64,000 nt of DNA from Emergomyces orientalis (lineage: Eukaryota; Ascomycota; Eurotiomycetes; Onygenales; Ajellomycetaceae), in the NCBI GenBank assembly GCA_002110485.1, contig MOWL01000024.1, forward strand, positions 248,001-312,000, in the 5' to 3' direction. A program made the position numbers and the translations under genes. Below are positions 23,501 to 34,764 of the stretch, piece by piece (positions within the stretch are counted from its first letter, which is position 1; the number at the start of each line of letters is the position of its first letter). The notes beneath the pieces are model-generated. The model was not told the DNA's origin and did not search any database. It saw nothing but the letters and a program-made list of their open reading frames with translations.

Positions 23501-24221
23501 CTCCGTCATTCTTCTAGGAGCGACTCTACTGTACGCGATCATCGCTGAGATATTGGTAAATACAGTTGACAGCGTGCTGGATAATGTTGATATCGATGAG
23601 AAGTTTCTGGGTATTACGCTCTTTGCACTGGTTCCGAATACTACGGAGTTCTTGGTATGTGATATATTTTTTTATTGTTCCCCTCAAATGGGCTCGAGAA
23701 GCAAACGCTAATGCCTTTGGCAATAGAATGCCATATCCTTCGCCATGAATGGAAACATCGCCTTATCAATGGAGATCGGTTCCGCGTATGCCCTTCAAGT
23801 GTGTCTTCTGCAAATACCCGCGGTAGTATTATTCAGCGCCATATACGCCCAATTCGTCGACCCAAAGGAGCTCCTGGAGCATTCTTTCAAGTAAGTTTTA
23901 TACTTGCTGGTATATTTTATATTTTTTTAAATAAAAGAGATTAACCCCCCTTGTTAAAACAGCCTAATCTTCCCGCAATGGGACATGATCACCGTCATCC
24001 TCTGCGTCTTCCTCCTCTCTTACATGTACGGCGAGGGAAAGAGCAATTACTTCAAAGGCTCCATCCTTGTCCTTACGTACCTGTTCGTGATTGTCGGCTT
24101 CTATCTCTCTGACTTGAACGATATAAACGCCATGCGTGTTGATCCGACTGATAACTTGGCAGTTGGGGAGAGTGCTGTGTTTCGGACGGTGGGGAGGGGG
24201 AAGGAAGGGAGGGCTTATTAG
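20563..24221 (+). CDS. VNX1-like vacuolar cation/proton exchanger (CaCA family)
   Basis: Five exons: 20563-20734, 20815-22616, 22680-23654, 23727-23890 and 23963-24221. They give 1123 aa with GT-AG borders and consistent phases. A long Ser-rich cytosolic N-terminus comes first. The membrane part starts near FLWSIIFGWWLALAALLGAV, with a sodium/calcium exchanger repeat (VNAFFSTVVEVYLYCIALTE) in exon 2 and the second repeat (PNTTEFLNAISFAMNGNIAL) spanning the exon 3-4 join. A Cys-containing luminal loop (CMSC ... CRRCYF) and a large cytosolic loop lie between. This is the layout of the low-affinity vacuolar Na+,K+/H+ exchanger Vnx1 and relatives. Role inferred: vacuolar monovalent or calcium cation homeostasis. 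Simple read-through at each intron hits a stop, so all introns are required. Confidence 0.9.
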
Positions 24222-24686
24222 CACTAAATCAGATTCGTCTGTGTTTCCAATGAGTTTGATGTGTGGCTTTTACGGACACGAAAAAGGGGGAGTGGAGGTT
24301 CCGGCAATGGTGGGATGGGTAGGCAAAGATGACTTATTGTTAATATGAATATGTCATGATTTGTGGTCAATCAGGAAGTGGAAGTGGAAGTGAAAGTGGA
24401 AGTGGAAGTGGAAGTGGAATGGAATATAACTAGTTGTTTTTGGCATGTTTTGATAGATGAACATAATATTCATATTAGCTGACTCTTCTTTGTCTTCTTT
24501 TAGCAGTTTTTTGATTCAGTTTTACACCCATTCTTTTGTTGATCTTGTACAACCCCACACAGAGGAAATTTTGATACTTCTGTGTTTTGATTTGTGTTCT
24601 CTGATTGATCACCTGTATACCCTTATCTCTTCTTTATGTGTTACTCCTTTTTATCTGATGTGATTTAGTTTCATAATGAAACACAG
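24222..24686. other. 3' flank of the VNX1-like gene up to the transposon island
   Basis: Includes a GGAAGT tandem repeat and AT-rich sequence. The last five bases (CACAG, 24682-24686) are the left copy of the target duplication of the outer Ty3/gypsy element. Confidence 0.7.
24374..24420. repeat. GGAAGT minisatellite
   Basis: About eight 6-bp GGAAGT units with one variant (GAAAGT) in the 3' flank of the exchanger gene. Confidence 0.9.
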
Positions 24687-24892
24687 TGTCAGGGGTTGAA
24701 CCTCTATATGGTTATGTGAACTCGGGCTAGCCGGCTCCCGCGCTAGTGGCTAACCCTTGCTTGCAATCTGTGTGCACTTTTCTACACACTTTTTGTACTT
24801 CTTTCTTTTCTTTCTCTTTTCTTTCTTAAGCTTTTTTTCTTGTATATTAGATATAATATAGTTCTTTCATATCTAATTACTTGTTTCTTATA
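24687..24892 (+). repeat. Gypsy-B 5' LTR
   Basis: 206 bp, TG start; the end is TATA where the partner LTR has TACA, a C-to-T change. Clear similarity along its length to 60721-60927, including the shared CTCCCGCGCTAGTGGCTA block and the CTTTCTTTTCTTT run. The sequence following it starts TTAGAAAA, with no TGG-type primer-binding site. Confidence 0.88.
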
Positions 24893-27254
24893 TTAGAAAA
24901 GCTTCATTTTTACTTCTTACTAAAGAAAGACATGAAAAAGCTCAGAAAGACACTGACATCACAGATCAATTATTAAGAAAGAATAATAGTGTGACAGAAT
25001 AGTAAGAAACTTCTGCATCTATAAAAAAGTTCAGAAGAATACTGACATTATAAACTCATTTTTTGAGTAAATTATAGTGTGACAGAGTAATAAGAAATCT
25101 CTGTACTTATAAAAATAAAAATTCTGATGATTATCTTTAAGATCTCATCAGATGAAGACAAATTTGTGTTAGTCATAAACAGTCATAAATTACAGAATAA
25201 AGAAATAATTATCAATTTTACTAGAGAGAAGCTTATGAAGCTTCTTCAGATAAAGAAAAAACTGACAGTTTAACAAGTGAAACTACAGAATTAACAATAA
25301 GAACTTGAAAAGTAATAAATAATTATCAGAACTTCAGACTTAATTGAAGTTATCACTATTTCTCTCTCTATTGAATTAAAATGATTAAAAGCAAGTCTTT
25401 CAGACTCTGTTTATTATAATGATAATAATTTTTTCTATTTTTCACAGTTTCTCAGTAATCTCAAAGCCAAGATCATGATTGATGAACAGATCATTGAAAA
25501 TGAACAAGCTCAAGTGTGATATATTTTTAAAAGACTGAAAGATAAAATATTAACAAGAATTCACTTTTGAGTGAATCAGTATTCTGAAATCAATAGATTT
25601 ATTACTAAGAAGTTTCTTGAATTTCTGAAGTCAATATTTGCTGACACAGTCTACAAGCAGAAAGTCTTGAACAAACTGAATAGACTGAGATAAGAAAAAA
25701 GAAGCTTTGATAAATTTTTAACTAAGCTGAAGTAACTGTTTCTAGAGACTGATGAGTATGAATGAGCTGACTCAATTAAAAAAGACTATCTGAAAGAAGT
25801 TTTTAATTAAAAACTAAAGAAATATCTCTTGAGCTTGAATAAAAAGAAGTTCTATAATAAATTCAAGAATTAAATGAAAAGAATTACAGATCATATAAAA
25901 ATTTTTAATAAATCTGAGAAAAGTCAGCTGAGTTAATATCAAAATATCTTATTTAAAAGACTCTGAGAAAGTCTTTCTCAGACTTCTTTTAAATCACAGA
26001 ATATCATGAACTGAAAGCTCACATCAGCATAAACTGTCAAGAAGAAGAACAAGAGAATTCAACACACTGTATAAATAGATTTTAAGAAGCTGAATAGAAG
26101 AAAGAAAAGAGATTATACTTCTGCTGTAAAATATTAGAACACATGATCACAGATTACTTTTACAAGCCTGCACAGCACTCTGTGAAGGTCATCAATGTAG
26201 CTTCTATATTGAAATTCTGCCAAAGCCATTCTCAGCCTCAGTCAAGAATAAGTAGTTTTAACAGTAGCTCAAGAGAGAGCTCTCTGGAGCTGAGAAAAGA
26301 GTAGTCTCTGCTGAAAATTATCTGCAGAGACTCACAGAGAAATAAGTAGTCAAGAAATGAAAGAAATTTGAGAAGAAAATAATTAGAGACTCAATCTATA
26401 TAGATGCTGTTTTGAATGGCATACACTTCACTAGAGCAATGATAGATTCAGAATGTGCTTTCTATGACATCATTTTCTCATATCTTGCATGAAAATTGAA
26501 CCTTCAGTGTATGAAATTTCCTGGCCGTCTTATTGAAGAATTTGATGATAACTATCAAATGATTGACAAGATAGCTTGTGCAGCATTGAATATAGAAAAA
26601 TATCTAGCTAAAAAATTCTACTTCTATATGATTAAAATCTCTCAAGACTCAGGTTTCTCTCACATAACTCTAGAGATGTCATGGCTGAACATGTTCAACA
26701 TAGTATCTGACAGTAAAAGACAGAAGCTGCATTTTCATTCAGAAATTGTGATAAAAAATACTCTAGCTCTTAATAAAAGTTCTCAACTAATTCAAGTCTC
26801 AGCAGTCACATTTGAGTATCATCTTCATAAATATTACAAGCAAGATGGCACCCAGGTCTTCTCAGCTAGTCTAAAAAACATAGAGAAAGCTCTAGAGATG
26901 AAAAAGAAGCTCACTGATTCACAGAAAAAACTGCTCAAACACCATCATGTCTATTTGAATGTGTTTAATTGTACTGCAGCCAATATCTTACTCTCTTATC
27001 ATGGATCAGGGGTAGATCACAGAATCACATTGAAAAATAAAAATGAAAAAGAGACTTAATTATTTTGAAACTCTCTCTATAACATGTTTCAGAATGAACT
27101 TCTTGTTCTACAGAAAACACTACTGGATTATTTGAATAAAGACTTCATACAAGTGAGTAATTCACTGACAGCAGCCCCTGTGCTCTTTGCTTGAAAACCA
27201 GAGAATGATCTACAATTCTGTGTAGACTATCATGACTTGAATGCAATCACTATT
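24893..27254 (+). pseudogene. Gypsy-B gag-pol remnant (gag, protease, start of RT)
   Basis: Very AT-rich and full of in-frame stops. A degraded CCHC-type knuckle lies near 26118-26160. Protease-like blocks follow: MIDSECAFYD near 26438 (active site D-S-G changed to D-S-E) and ITLEMSWL near 26660. Near 27000 comes GSGVDHRITL, the pre-RT linker of Ty3 pol, then RT entry (AAPVLFA, LQFCVDYHDLNAIT near 27170-27250). The frame is then cut by a run of ATT and foreign sequence at about 27255. Not functional. Confidence 0.8.
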
Positions 27255-27355
27255 ATTATTATTCTTTCATTATAGATATATGCAGTCAGAGACTATAATA
27301 TCTATCTGAGACTCAAAGAGTCTCAGGATTTTTCTAACTTTAAAACTAATTAATA

Positions 27356-27357
<2 letters not shown>
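27255..27357 (-). mobile_element. LINE 3'-end-like fragment at outer edge of the left arm
   Basis: Begins with (ATT)n then CTTTCATTATAGATATATGC. Read on the minus strand it ends in GCATATATCTATAATGAAAG followed by (AAT)n, very like the 3' end of LINE-1 near 34720-34745. The same fragment, inverted, bounds the right arm at 60540-60646. It contains a perfect 9-bp hairpin. Probably a 3' end of a related LINE or a twin-primed piece. Confidence 0.55.
27306..27326. repeat. Perfect hairpin, 9-bp stem and AAA loop
   Basis: CTGAGACTC-AAA-GAGTCTCAG. The same hairpin occurs at 60570-60590 in the opposite arm. Confidence 0.85.

Positions 27358-27386
<29 letters not shown>
27358..27386. repeat. Poly-T run unique to the left arm
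   Basis: About 29 T, followed by a second T run near 27402-27412. In the right arm the matching place (60227-60539) holds roughly 260 extra bases of AT-rich LINE 5' sequence instead. This marks a left-arm deletion or replacement. Confidence 0.7.
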
Positions 27387-27390
<4 letters not shown>

Positions 27391-27498
27391 GAGGAGATTA
27401 AATTTTTTTTTTTCAGTGATCAAAAACAATCAAACACAAAGAAAAAACACTATTAAAAATAGAAAGAGAGCATCAGGCATTCTTTACACATTATTACA

Positions 27499-28884
27499 AT
27501 GGCATTGAATGTGGGGGAGGTGGTTATAGCAGAAGATGACATGTGTGAGACTCAACACATGTCAGAGACAAAAAACTCTGCAACACAGAAAACAAAGACA
27601 AACAGCTTAACAACAGTAATTCAAACACTAGCTGTGATCCTTGAAGAGGAAGAGAAGAATGAGAAAATGAATAATAAAAATAAAGAGTATTTACAAAAGA
27701 TATTGAAAGCAGTGCAAGAAGTGAAGATGGAACTGTGTGATCAGCTTCTGAAAAGAATGAAATATGCAATTGATGCATCAAAACAGCAGAAATTGTGAGA
27801 TAAGCTCAACAGAGCACTCTCATGAGCAGCAATAGCAGTCAGAGGGGAGACAACAGTTAAAACCATATCAATCAGAACACTGCAAGAGGTAGTCATTACT
27901 TGACAAAGCTGTAATGCTATGCCAGAGGCAGAACACACACCAGAAATGATTGTTAAACAAGCAAATGAGATCATCAAAGAAATAATTAAAAGCAAAGTAA
28001 TGACAGCAAGACACATGTCAAGTGAAGACATGATTTTGATGACAGACACACAGAACATCAAGACAGAGCTCACAGCAGATGATAGCTGAACATGTGAATG
28101 GGAAGACAAAGCATGCATGAAGCAGAAGATGTATGCAGTACTAGTCAAAGATGCTTCTATGAAAGTCATTGACTGAAGCAGCTCTGAGTACACTATTGAA
28201 AGCATCTACAAGCAGAATACAGCACTACACTGCAAGACACTGATACACAAGATGAACAAAATGATGGTTAGACAACAGAAATCACATGACAGTATAATCA
28301 TCAATGTTGCTGCACCTCACCAGGCCAATGCACTGGTGGACAATGGACTCGTTCTAGGCAATGAATATTGCACAGTTGAAATATTTCACAGAGAGATCAG
28401 GGTCACACAATACTACAAGTGTCAACAGTATGAACATATAGCTCGCTTCTGCAGAAGAGAGGAAACCTGTGGTCACTGTGCACAAAAAGATCATGGTGAC
28501 AAGGCCTGCAAAGGAGCAGCAGAAGGCAGCAGACCCAAGTGCAGTAACTGTGGTGATAGTCATGCAGCATGACACTCAAACTGCCCAGAGAGAAGACTGA
28601 AAGCCAAAAGTGCTAAAGAGACACTGATTGAATGCTTCAAGCACTTTAATATAAGAGCATCAGATGCAGATGAATTTAGCTTTTCATGCAAACAGAACAG
28701 GCCTCTGAATGAGGACTTCATAGAACCCCCGCGAAGAGCAGGAAGACCAATGAATGTATCAAGAGCAGAAGCACAACAATGAGAAGCTATGACAAGCTTC
28801 ATTCAAGCAGCAAGTGATTCAGTAACACTGGAGACATCAACACAGAACAGCAGCTTGCAGAATAATCACATGAATGAATCATGA
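27499..28884 (+). pseudogene. LINE-Y ORF1 (gag-like, CCHC zinc knuckles), left copy
   Basis: 462 codons in one frame from ATG 27499 to TGA 28882-28884, with several internal TGA stops. Zinc-knuckle blocks CGHCAQKDHGDKAC and CSNCGDSHAA lie near 28470-28570. The right-arm copy is better preserved in its first 900 bp: left has TGA at sites where the right has TGG. Role in the family: nucleic acid-binding ORF1p. Its stop overlaps the ORF2 start as ATGA. Confidence 0.82.
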
Positions 28885-31800
28885 AGAACAGGCTAGTCAT
28901 TTTACAATACAATGTGTATAAGTTAAACAAGGTTATGGGACCTCTTTTGGCAAAGCCCGAAACGGCATTAAACTATAATGTGATTGCAATACAAGAGCCC
29001 TGGATACAAAAACACTCTAAAACAGGCACACACTGTCCAGCCAACTGTGGATTCTGGCAAGCAGGCATGGAGCAGAAGGACATGAAGGTGTGCTTTCTAA
29101 TTAACAAGAGAATTGCAGTCAAGACCTGAAGAGTGAGCACAATATCCACTCATATACTGATACTTACTCTGTTGACAGAGAGTGGGCCTATCAATATCAT
29201 CAACATGTACGCGTCACCACCAGGAAGCTACACAATCATGCCACCAGACTCACCCATTCATCAGCTCCAAGCGGTGGTTGAAGAAGCGGATAGAATGCTA
29301 GAAGCACAAATAAACCAGGAAAATGCGCATCAAGCAACAACTGAGAGTGCAGAGGGAGCATCAGGCACGCAGGAAACTCAAATAAACACACATCAAGCAG
29401 ATGTTATAGTGATTGGAGACTTTAATGTACATCACACTCTCTGAGAAGGTAGCAGGGTCAGAGAAAACTTTGCCATAGCCTGAAAACTCAATGCTCAAAT
29501 CAGTGCCTTGAATCTACATCTAGCAACTTCAGAAGACACAATCACCTGGCAAGATAGAGAAAGTCAGAGCACCACAGTGAATCTAATCTTTTTGTCTGCT
29601 GGTCTACACAGTCAAATGATCAGCTGCAAGCTAGAACATGAAGCAAATATGACATCAGATCACATGCCAATTGCAACTACTCTTGAGCTAAAAGCATTAT
29701 ATAGCAGCAGAAAAAGACACACTTGGCATCACTTCTGCCTGGAACAGATAGCGCAGGACTGCCAGACACTGAGAAGCCCAGGGGCACTGACTTCAAAAGA
29801 TCAGATAAACAGCTATACAAGATATCTTGTCAAATTTGTGAAAGATCTAGCAGCAAAACATGTCAAAGTCTCAAACTACAGTCAACACAGCCGGTCATGG
29901 TGGTCCCCTTGAGTAGCAGAGGCAGTCAATCAATATAAAAAAGCCAAGAAAGACAGAAACATCTCTGCAGCAGATATAATTAAAGCTTGAGCCCTGAGAA
30001 ACAGAGAGGTTAAACTGACTAAAACAAACAGTTTCAGAGAACTAATGCACAGCACAGAGTTCAAGCCCAAGCTACTATGGAAGATGGCCAAATGGGGGTG
30101 TCAAAGCAGCAATGAGCATGCACAACCTCCAAGAATTCCAGCATTGATAGTAGAAGGCAGAGAAAATCTACCACCAGTCAATTTCTTTGATGATAAAGCC
30201 AAGATTCTGAGACAAAGGTTCTTCCCCCTGCCACTAGTCAGTGACAACAGGGACATGGAGGAGGCAGAACACTCACTGAAAACAACAGAGACAATAAGCA
30301 TCACAGAGAAGAAAATGACTGTGCTCATAGCACATCTATCAAGCAACAAAGCACCAGGTATCAATGGAGTCTCCAATGAATTTCTGAAAATGCTGGGACC
30401 AAGCTTCACAAAGGCTATGACAGAGCTCACACTGGCATGCTGGAAATGGGAACACTACCCGGAGATATTCAAGACCGCTCAAACAGTGGTACTGAAAAAA
30501 CCAGGAAAAGGGGATTATCAAAAGACAGAGGCATGGAGGCCCATTGCCCTACTGAATACAATGGGAAAAATAATAGAATCAGCCACCGCGCAGGAACTCA
30601 GATGGCTAGCAGAAACACTCAATCTACTGCCATCTCAACAGATGGGTGCTAGGCGGGCCAGATCAACTGAAACAGCAGTATCACTACTGCTAGCACAAAT
30701 TAGAACAGCATGGGAGAAGTCAGATACAGTGGTCACAGTTCTATCATTGAACATCTCAGAAGCTTATGATAGAGTGCTCAAAGACTGACTCACACACATT
30801 CTTTGCATGAAGGGCCTACCAAGACAGCTGACAGGGTGGATACACTCATTTATGTCAGATAGATGATCCACGCTCACATTTGAAGAACAGGAAACTGAGG
30901 TCTTCAATATTCCAGCTGGGATATTACAAGGATCACCTCTCTCCCCCATTCTCTTTCTATTTTACAATGAGGAACTGCTCCGGATATGCTCACTCTTGAA
31001 TAGACCAGTGAGCTGCATAGGATTTGTGAATGATGTCAATATAATAGCATACGGGCCATCAACTGAAGCAAATTGCGCGCAGCTCACACAGGTGCACGCA
31101 GAATGTGAAGAATGGGCAGGAAGACATGAAGCTATTTTTGCTCCACAGAAGTATGAGTTGATGCACTTCACTAGAGCCTGAACTCAATTCAACTTGAATC
31201 ACTCTCTGAGACTGTCTCAGCAAGTTATCAAGCCACAGAAGGTGATGAGAGTTCTAGAAGTATGGCTGGATTCCAAGCTTCAATGGAAAGGTCACATGGA
31301 TGCTATAGCAGGAAAAATGAAGTCACAGATAAAGGCACTATCACAGACAACACAGGCCACCTGGGGAGTCCCCCTACATCAAGCTAGAACAATATACAAC
31401 ATGGTCATACGGCCAGCTATAGCTTACAGCGCACTGGCATGGCATCAACCGCGCATCAAGCGCGAAGGACGCATGCGCAATAAACAGCGCACAGAGGGCC
31501 TAATCAGAACCCAAAATGAATGCCTGAGAATAGTAGCTGGAGCATACAGAGCAACACCAATATCCACACTGGAAGCAGAGACATACACGCCACCCCTGGA
31601 CATCTATCTTGATGGAGTTGTGGCGCGCGCCACAAAACGACTGAAGGCCTCTGGAATGGCAACACAAATTGAAGAGGCATGCACAGCAGTGAGAGTCAAA
31701 CTCAGGCAAAGAGGTATAGTGCACAGAAGACTCATTGAGAAGGTGATTCATTCAGACAGTCTGTCTGAAAATTGGAAGAAGCTTTGAGTGAAAAAGAGCA

Positions 31801-32348
31801 AGTAAGAGACTGTTCAAAGCATAAATTCAGCAGCAACACAGCACTTCTCACATGATGAATGGGTGCGAAAAGAAATTCTGAGTAGATGAAGAAAATAATG
31901 AAGAGCTAGAGCATCTCTCTGATGTGAACTCTTTGATCAATCTCTGAACAAAAGCATTCTGAAATGACACAAGAGTCTAAGCAAGGCCAGAAGCTCACTG
32001 ATAATTCAACTAAGATCAGGAAAAACAGGGCTGGCAGCCTTTCTACATAAAAGATGAGTACCGGATTTCCCATCACCAGCATGTGAATGTGGCTATTCAA
32101 ATGAAACAGTGATGCATGTGATAGTTCACTGTGATAGATTCCAGCACAGTTGCGGGAGTCTGCTGCATGAGGGCAGAATCGACAAGAAATGGCTATTGAA
32201 CACCAAAGAAGGGCTACACTGTCTAACAAAATGGTGAATCAAGCAGGGAATTCTATCACAGTTCTCACTGGCAAAGACACTGAGTGTCTATCAGACAGAG
32301 GAGCAGCAATCTATCACATCTCAATCAAGCATACGCAGACCTCAATAA
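28881..32348 (+). pseudogene. LINE-Y ORF2 (endonuclease-reverse transcriptase), left copy
   Basis: One frame of 1156 codons, broken by about 17 in-frame stops, about 15 of them TGA and two TAA. Endonuclease blocks: IAIQEPWIQ, VIGDFNVHH near 29410-29435 and SDHMPIATT near 29660. RT blocks: APGINGVSNEFL, WRPIALLNTMGK, LSLNISEAYDRV, ILQGSPLSPILF, then FVNDVNI, where F-x-D-D has become F-V-N-D. A C-terminal CCHC-like motif (CECGYSNETVMHVIVHC) lies near 32087-32135. No RNase H domain was seen. Both arms share the same stops and the same active-site change. Confidence 0.85.
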
Positions 32349-32762
32349 ACACCATGCTGAAACCGCTGAAAGCGCGCTTACCACACAAAATCAGTGCTCA
32401 TGGCACATCCCCATGCTCATTTCATGCTAAAGACATGACTCTCTATGCTTCAGAGTGCAGTTGGTGTCTTTCACTCACTCACTCACACGCGGGCGCATTT
32501 TCAAAAATGCTCAGTGTAATTTTTCTTTATTTTTAATTTTTCTTTTCTCATCCCATTCTCTTCTCTTCTTGAGAACAGCAGTTGCTGGTCCTCAGTAGCC
32601 TGAAGTCTCACAGAAACTGTTACATACATTTATTAGTGCATGAGGTTTTTAATCCAGCAGTAAGCTCTCTTATTGCATGATTTTCCTTGTTAGATAAAAT
32701 AGATAGTTTCCCACATATCTCTGAGATTAAGTGGTGTATAATATAATAATAATAATAATATG

Positions 32763-34764
32763 AATAAAACTGAATTGATTCACTTTTTTTCTAAATTAAA
32801 TGAGAAAAATGAGCACATAATCTTACTAAATAAACAAATTAATTCAAAAGAATCAGTTAGATGACTAGATTTTTTGCTAGACTCAAAACTGAAGTTTAAT
32901 TATCATATTCAAAAGAAACTTGCTCAGGCAGAGAGAAATCTTAATAACATTTTAAAATTATTAAATACAGAAAGAGAACTATCTTTTCAAGTAATGAAAT
33001 AACTTTATATTATCTATATTTTCTTAATTTCAGACTATGAAGCACAAATATAGTGAAAAAATCAGAAAAACTTTTTAAATAAATATAAAAATCTGTAAAA
33101 TAAAGTTTTAAAAAAAATACTAGAGACATTTAAAATCATCTCTATAAAAGCTATGAAAATTGAAGTCTCAATTTCTTTTTTTAAAATAAAACTGAATAAG
33201 CTGTGCAGAAATTATTCAGTCAGAATAATTAAATTAAATTAAAATTATATAATTAGAAAAAGAGTTTCACTCACATTTTCTCCCATGAATACAGACACTG
33301 ATTTGAACTGAAGCAAATATTTGAATTAAAATAAAATCAGTTCAAATTCTGTAAAAAAGATTTCAACTCAGTTATATAGAGTTTATTCAATGATCAAAGA
33401 CAAACTTCCTCATTTAAATGTGAAAGAAATAGATTTTTAACAACTATATTCATGAAAAAAGTCTCTGAATTCATTAATTAATATAGATATTAGTGAATTA
33501 TCTAAAGAAAATAAGCAAGAAAGACATTTAAAACATCTTGAAATTATAAATAATACTTTGATTATCTATACTGATGAATCAAAAAATGATACTTCAAATA
33601 ATCTGAAAACTGATATAGTATATACAAGAAATAAAGATATATACTTCACTGATTCATGAAATCTGAGTCAAGAAATGAAAGTATTTGATACAGAAATATA
33701 CACAATAATACAAGCATTAAAAATGACAATGAGTCAATTGACAAAAAATTCAGATATTAATGAGATATGAATTTATTCAGACAGTCAAGCAGCTTTGAAA
33801 AGATTTTAAAAAAACAAGATTTAAGAAAATTAAATACATATTGAAACTGTATATCAATTGATTAAAAGAATAAGAAAATTAAAAGATATACAAATTCATT
33901 TGCACTGAGTTCCAGCTCATATAAACATAAAAGAAAATGAACTAGCTGATGAAGCTGCAAAAAAAAGCACAGAAATTGAGTTAGTGAAAAAATAGAAAAT
34001 ATTTTGAATATTTATAAAAAAAAAAGTAAAAGAGAAATGCTTAAAAGATTGAAATTTAAATTGAAAAACTCAAAAATAAAATCTAAGTATTAAATACTTG
34101 ATTTTTGAAATAAAATCAAAGTGAAAAGTATACTTTATTAAATATAAAAAGAAAATCTTTTCTTCAATAATTTAATTGAAGCTTGATCATGAATACTTTG
34201 ACTTCTATTTTAAGAAATTTGAAATTGAAAGACCTCAAAACTGTGATATATATAATTATTTAAAAGATTCAGAACATTTATTGATAAATTATTTAAAGAA
34301 CTCTGTTATTAGAAATAATTTGAAAAGAAAATATGATATAGATTAAATAAATATGAGATTTCTGTTTCAAACTGAAACAGATATCAAATATTTAATAAAT
34401 TATATCATAGAAATAGATATTGCAACAAGAAAAAAACAACAACTAGATATATAATAAATATGATTTAAATCAATTTATTATAAATATTCTTTGAGAAATT
34501 TTCTATATTAATTCATTCTTTTAATTTTCTTTGTATTATCTTCAACTTTGAGTTTATTTTTAAAAATGTTTTAGTATTAAACTGTATCATTTTTTATTTT
34601 TGAATGTGTCTCTTATTCTGGACTGGAATTACTGTAATGGCAAGTGACAAGAAGTTACATGTATTTAGATATAGTTTACATGATAAATTCTAGTAATACT
34701 AGGTGGGCATCATAATCACTGATTGCATATGCCTTAATGAAAGAAAAAAAAAAAAAAAAAAAAA
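32763..34764 (+). mobile_element. LINE-1: older LINE, 3' part with RNase H, left copy
   Basis: Extremely AT-rich. End-of-RT blocks (KTELIHFFSKL, FLLDSKLKFNYHI, then EVSISFFKIKLNKLC) lie at 32765-33210. RNase HI blocks follow at about 33555-33990: IIYTDESK, TEIYTIIQALKM, IYSDSQAALKR and ENELADEAAKK. The 3' UTR ends with TTAATGAAAG and about 20 A (34745-34764). LINE-Y interrupts it at 32762. Unlike LINE-Y it has a recognisable RNase H domain. Not functional. Confidence 0.75.

Larger units (their letters stand above)
27420..32762 (+). mobile_element. LINE-Y (non-LTR retrotransposon), left copy
   Basis: Two overlapping reading frames: ORF1 with CCHC knuckles, and ORF2 with AP-endonuclease, reverse transcriptase and a C-terminal CCHC motif. 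A 3' UTR ends in an (AAT)n tail at 32741-32762. The next bases belong to an older LINE, so it appears inserted there. The 5' boundary is uncertain. The order EN-RT-CCHC without RNase H is that of fungal LINEs of the I/Tad1 type; exact clade not assigned. Inactive: many in-frame stops and a changed RT active site. Confidence 0.85.
27420..34588 (+). repeat. Left arm of a 7.2-kb inverted repeat
   Basis: Every matched point in this arm and the right arm (53058-60226) adds up to 87646, so the two align with no net indel. From about 28399 to 34588 every stretch I compared is identical. Between 27420 and 28398 they differ by many transitions. The match continues past 34588 to about 34764, paired with 47446-47263 beyond the Gypsy-A insertion. 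Confidence 0.9.

Noticed and set aside
27313..27333. CRISPR-like or phage-type hairpin repeats
   Set aside because: Only one hairpin per arm, no spacer-repeat array, and the genome is eukaryotic.
28881..32348. Reassigned TGA codon (TGA read as Trp) as the reason for TGA-only stops
   Set aside because: Host genes here end in TGA (for example NC2-beta and the FGGY kinase), and the LINE also uses TGG, so mutation is the simpler cause.
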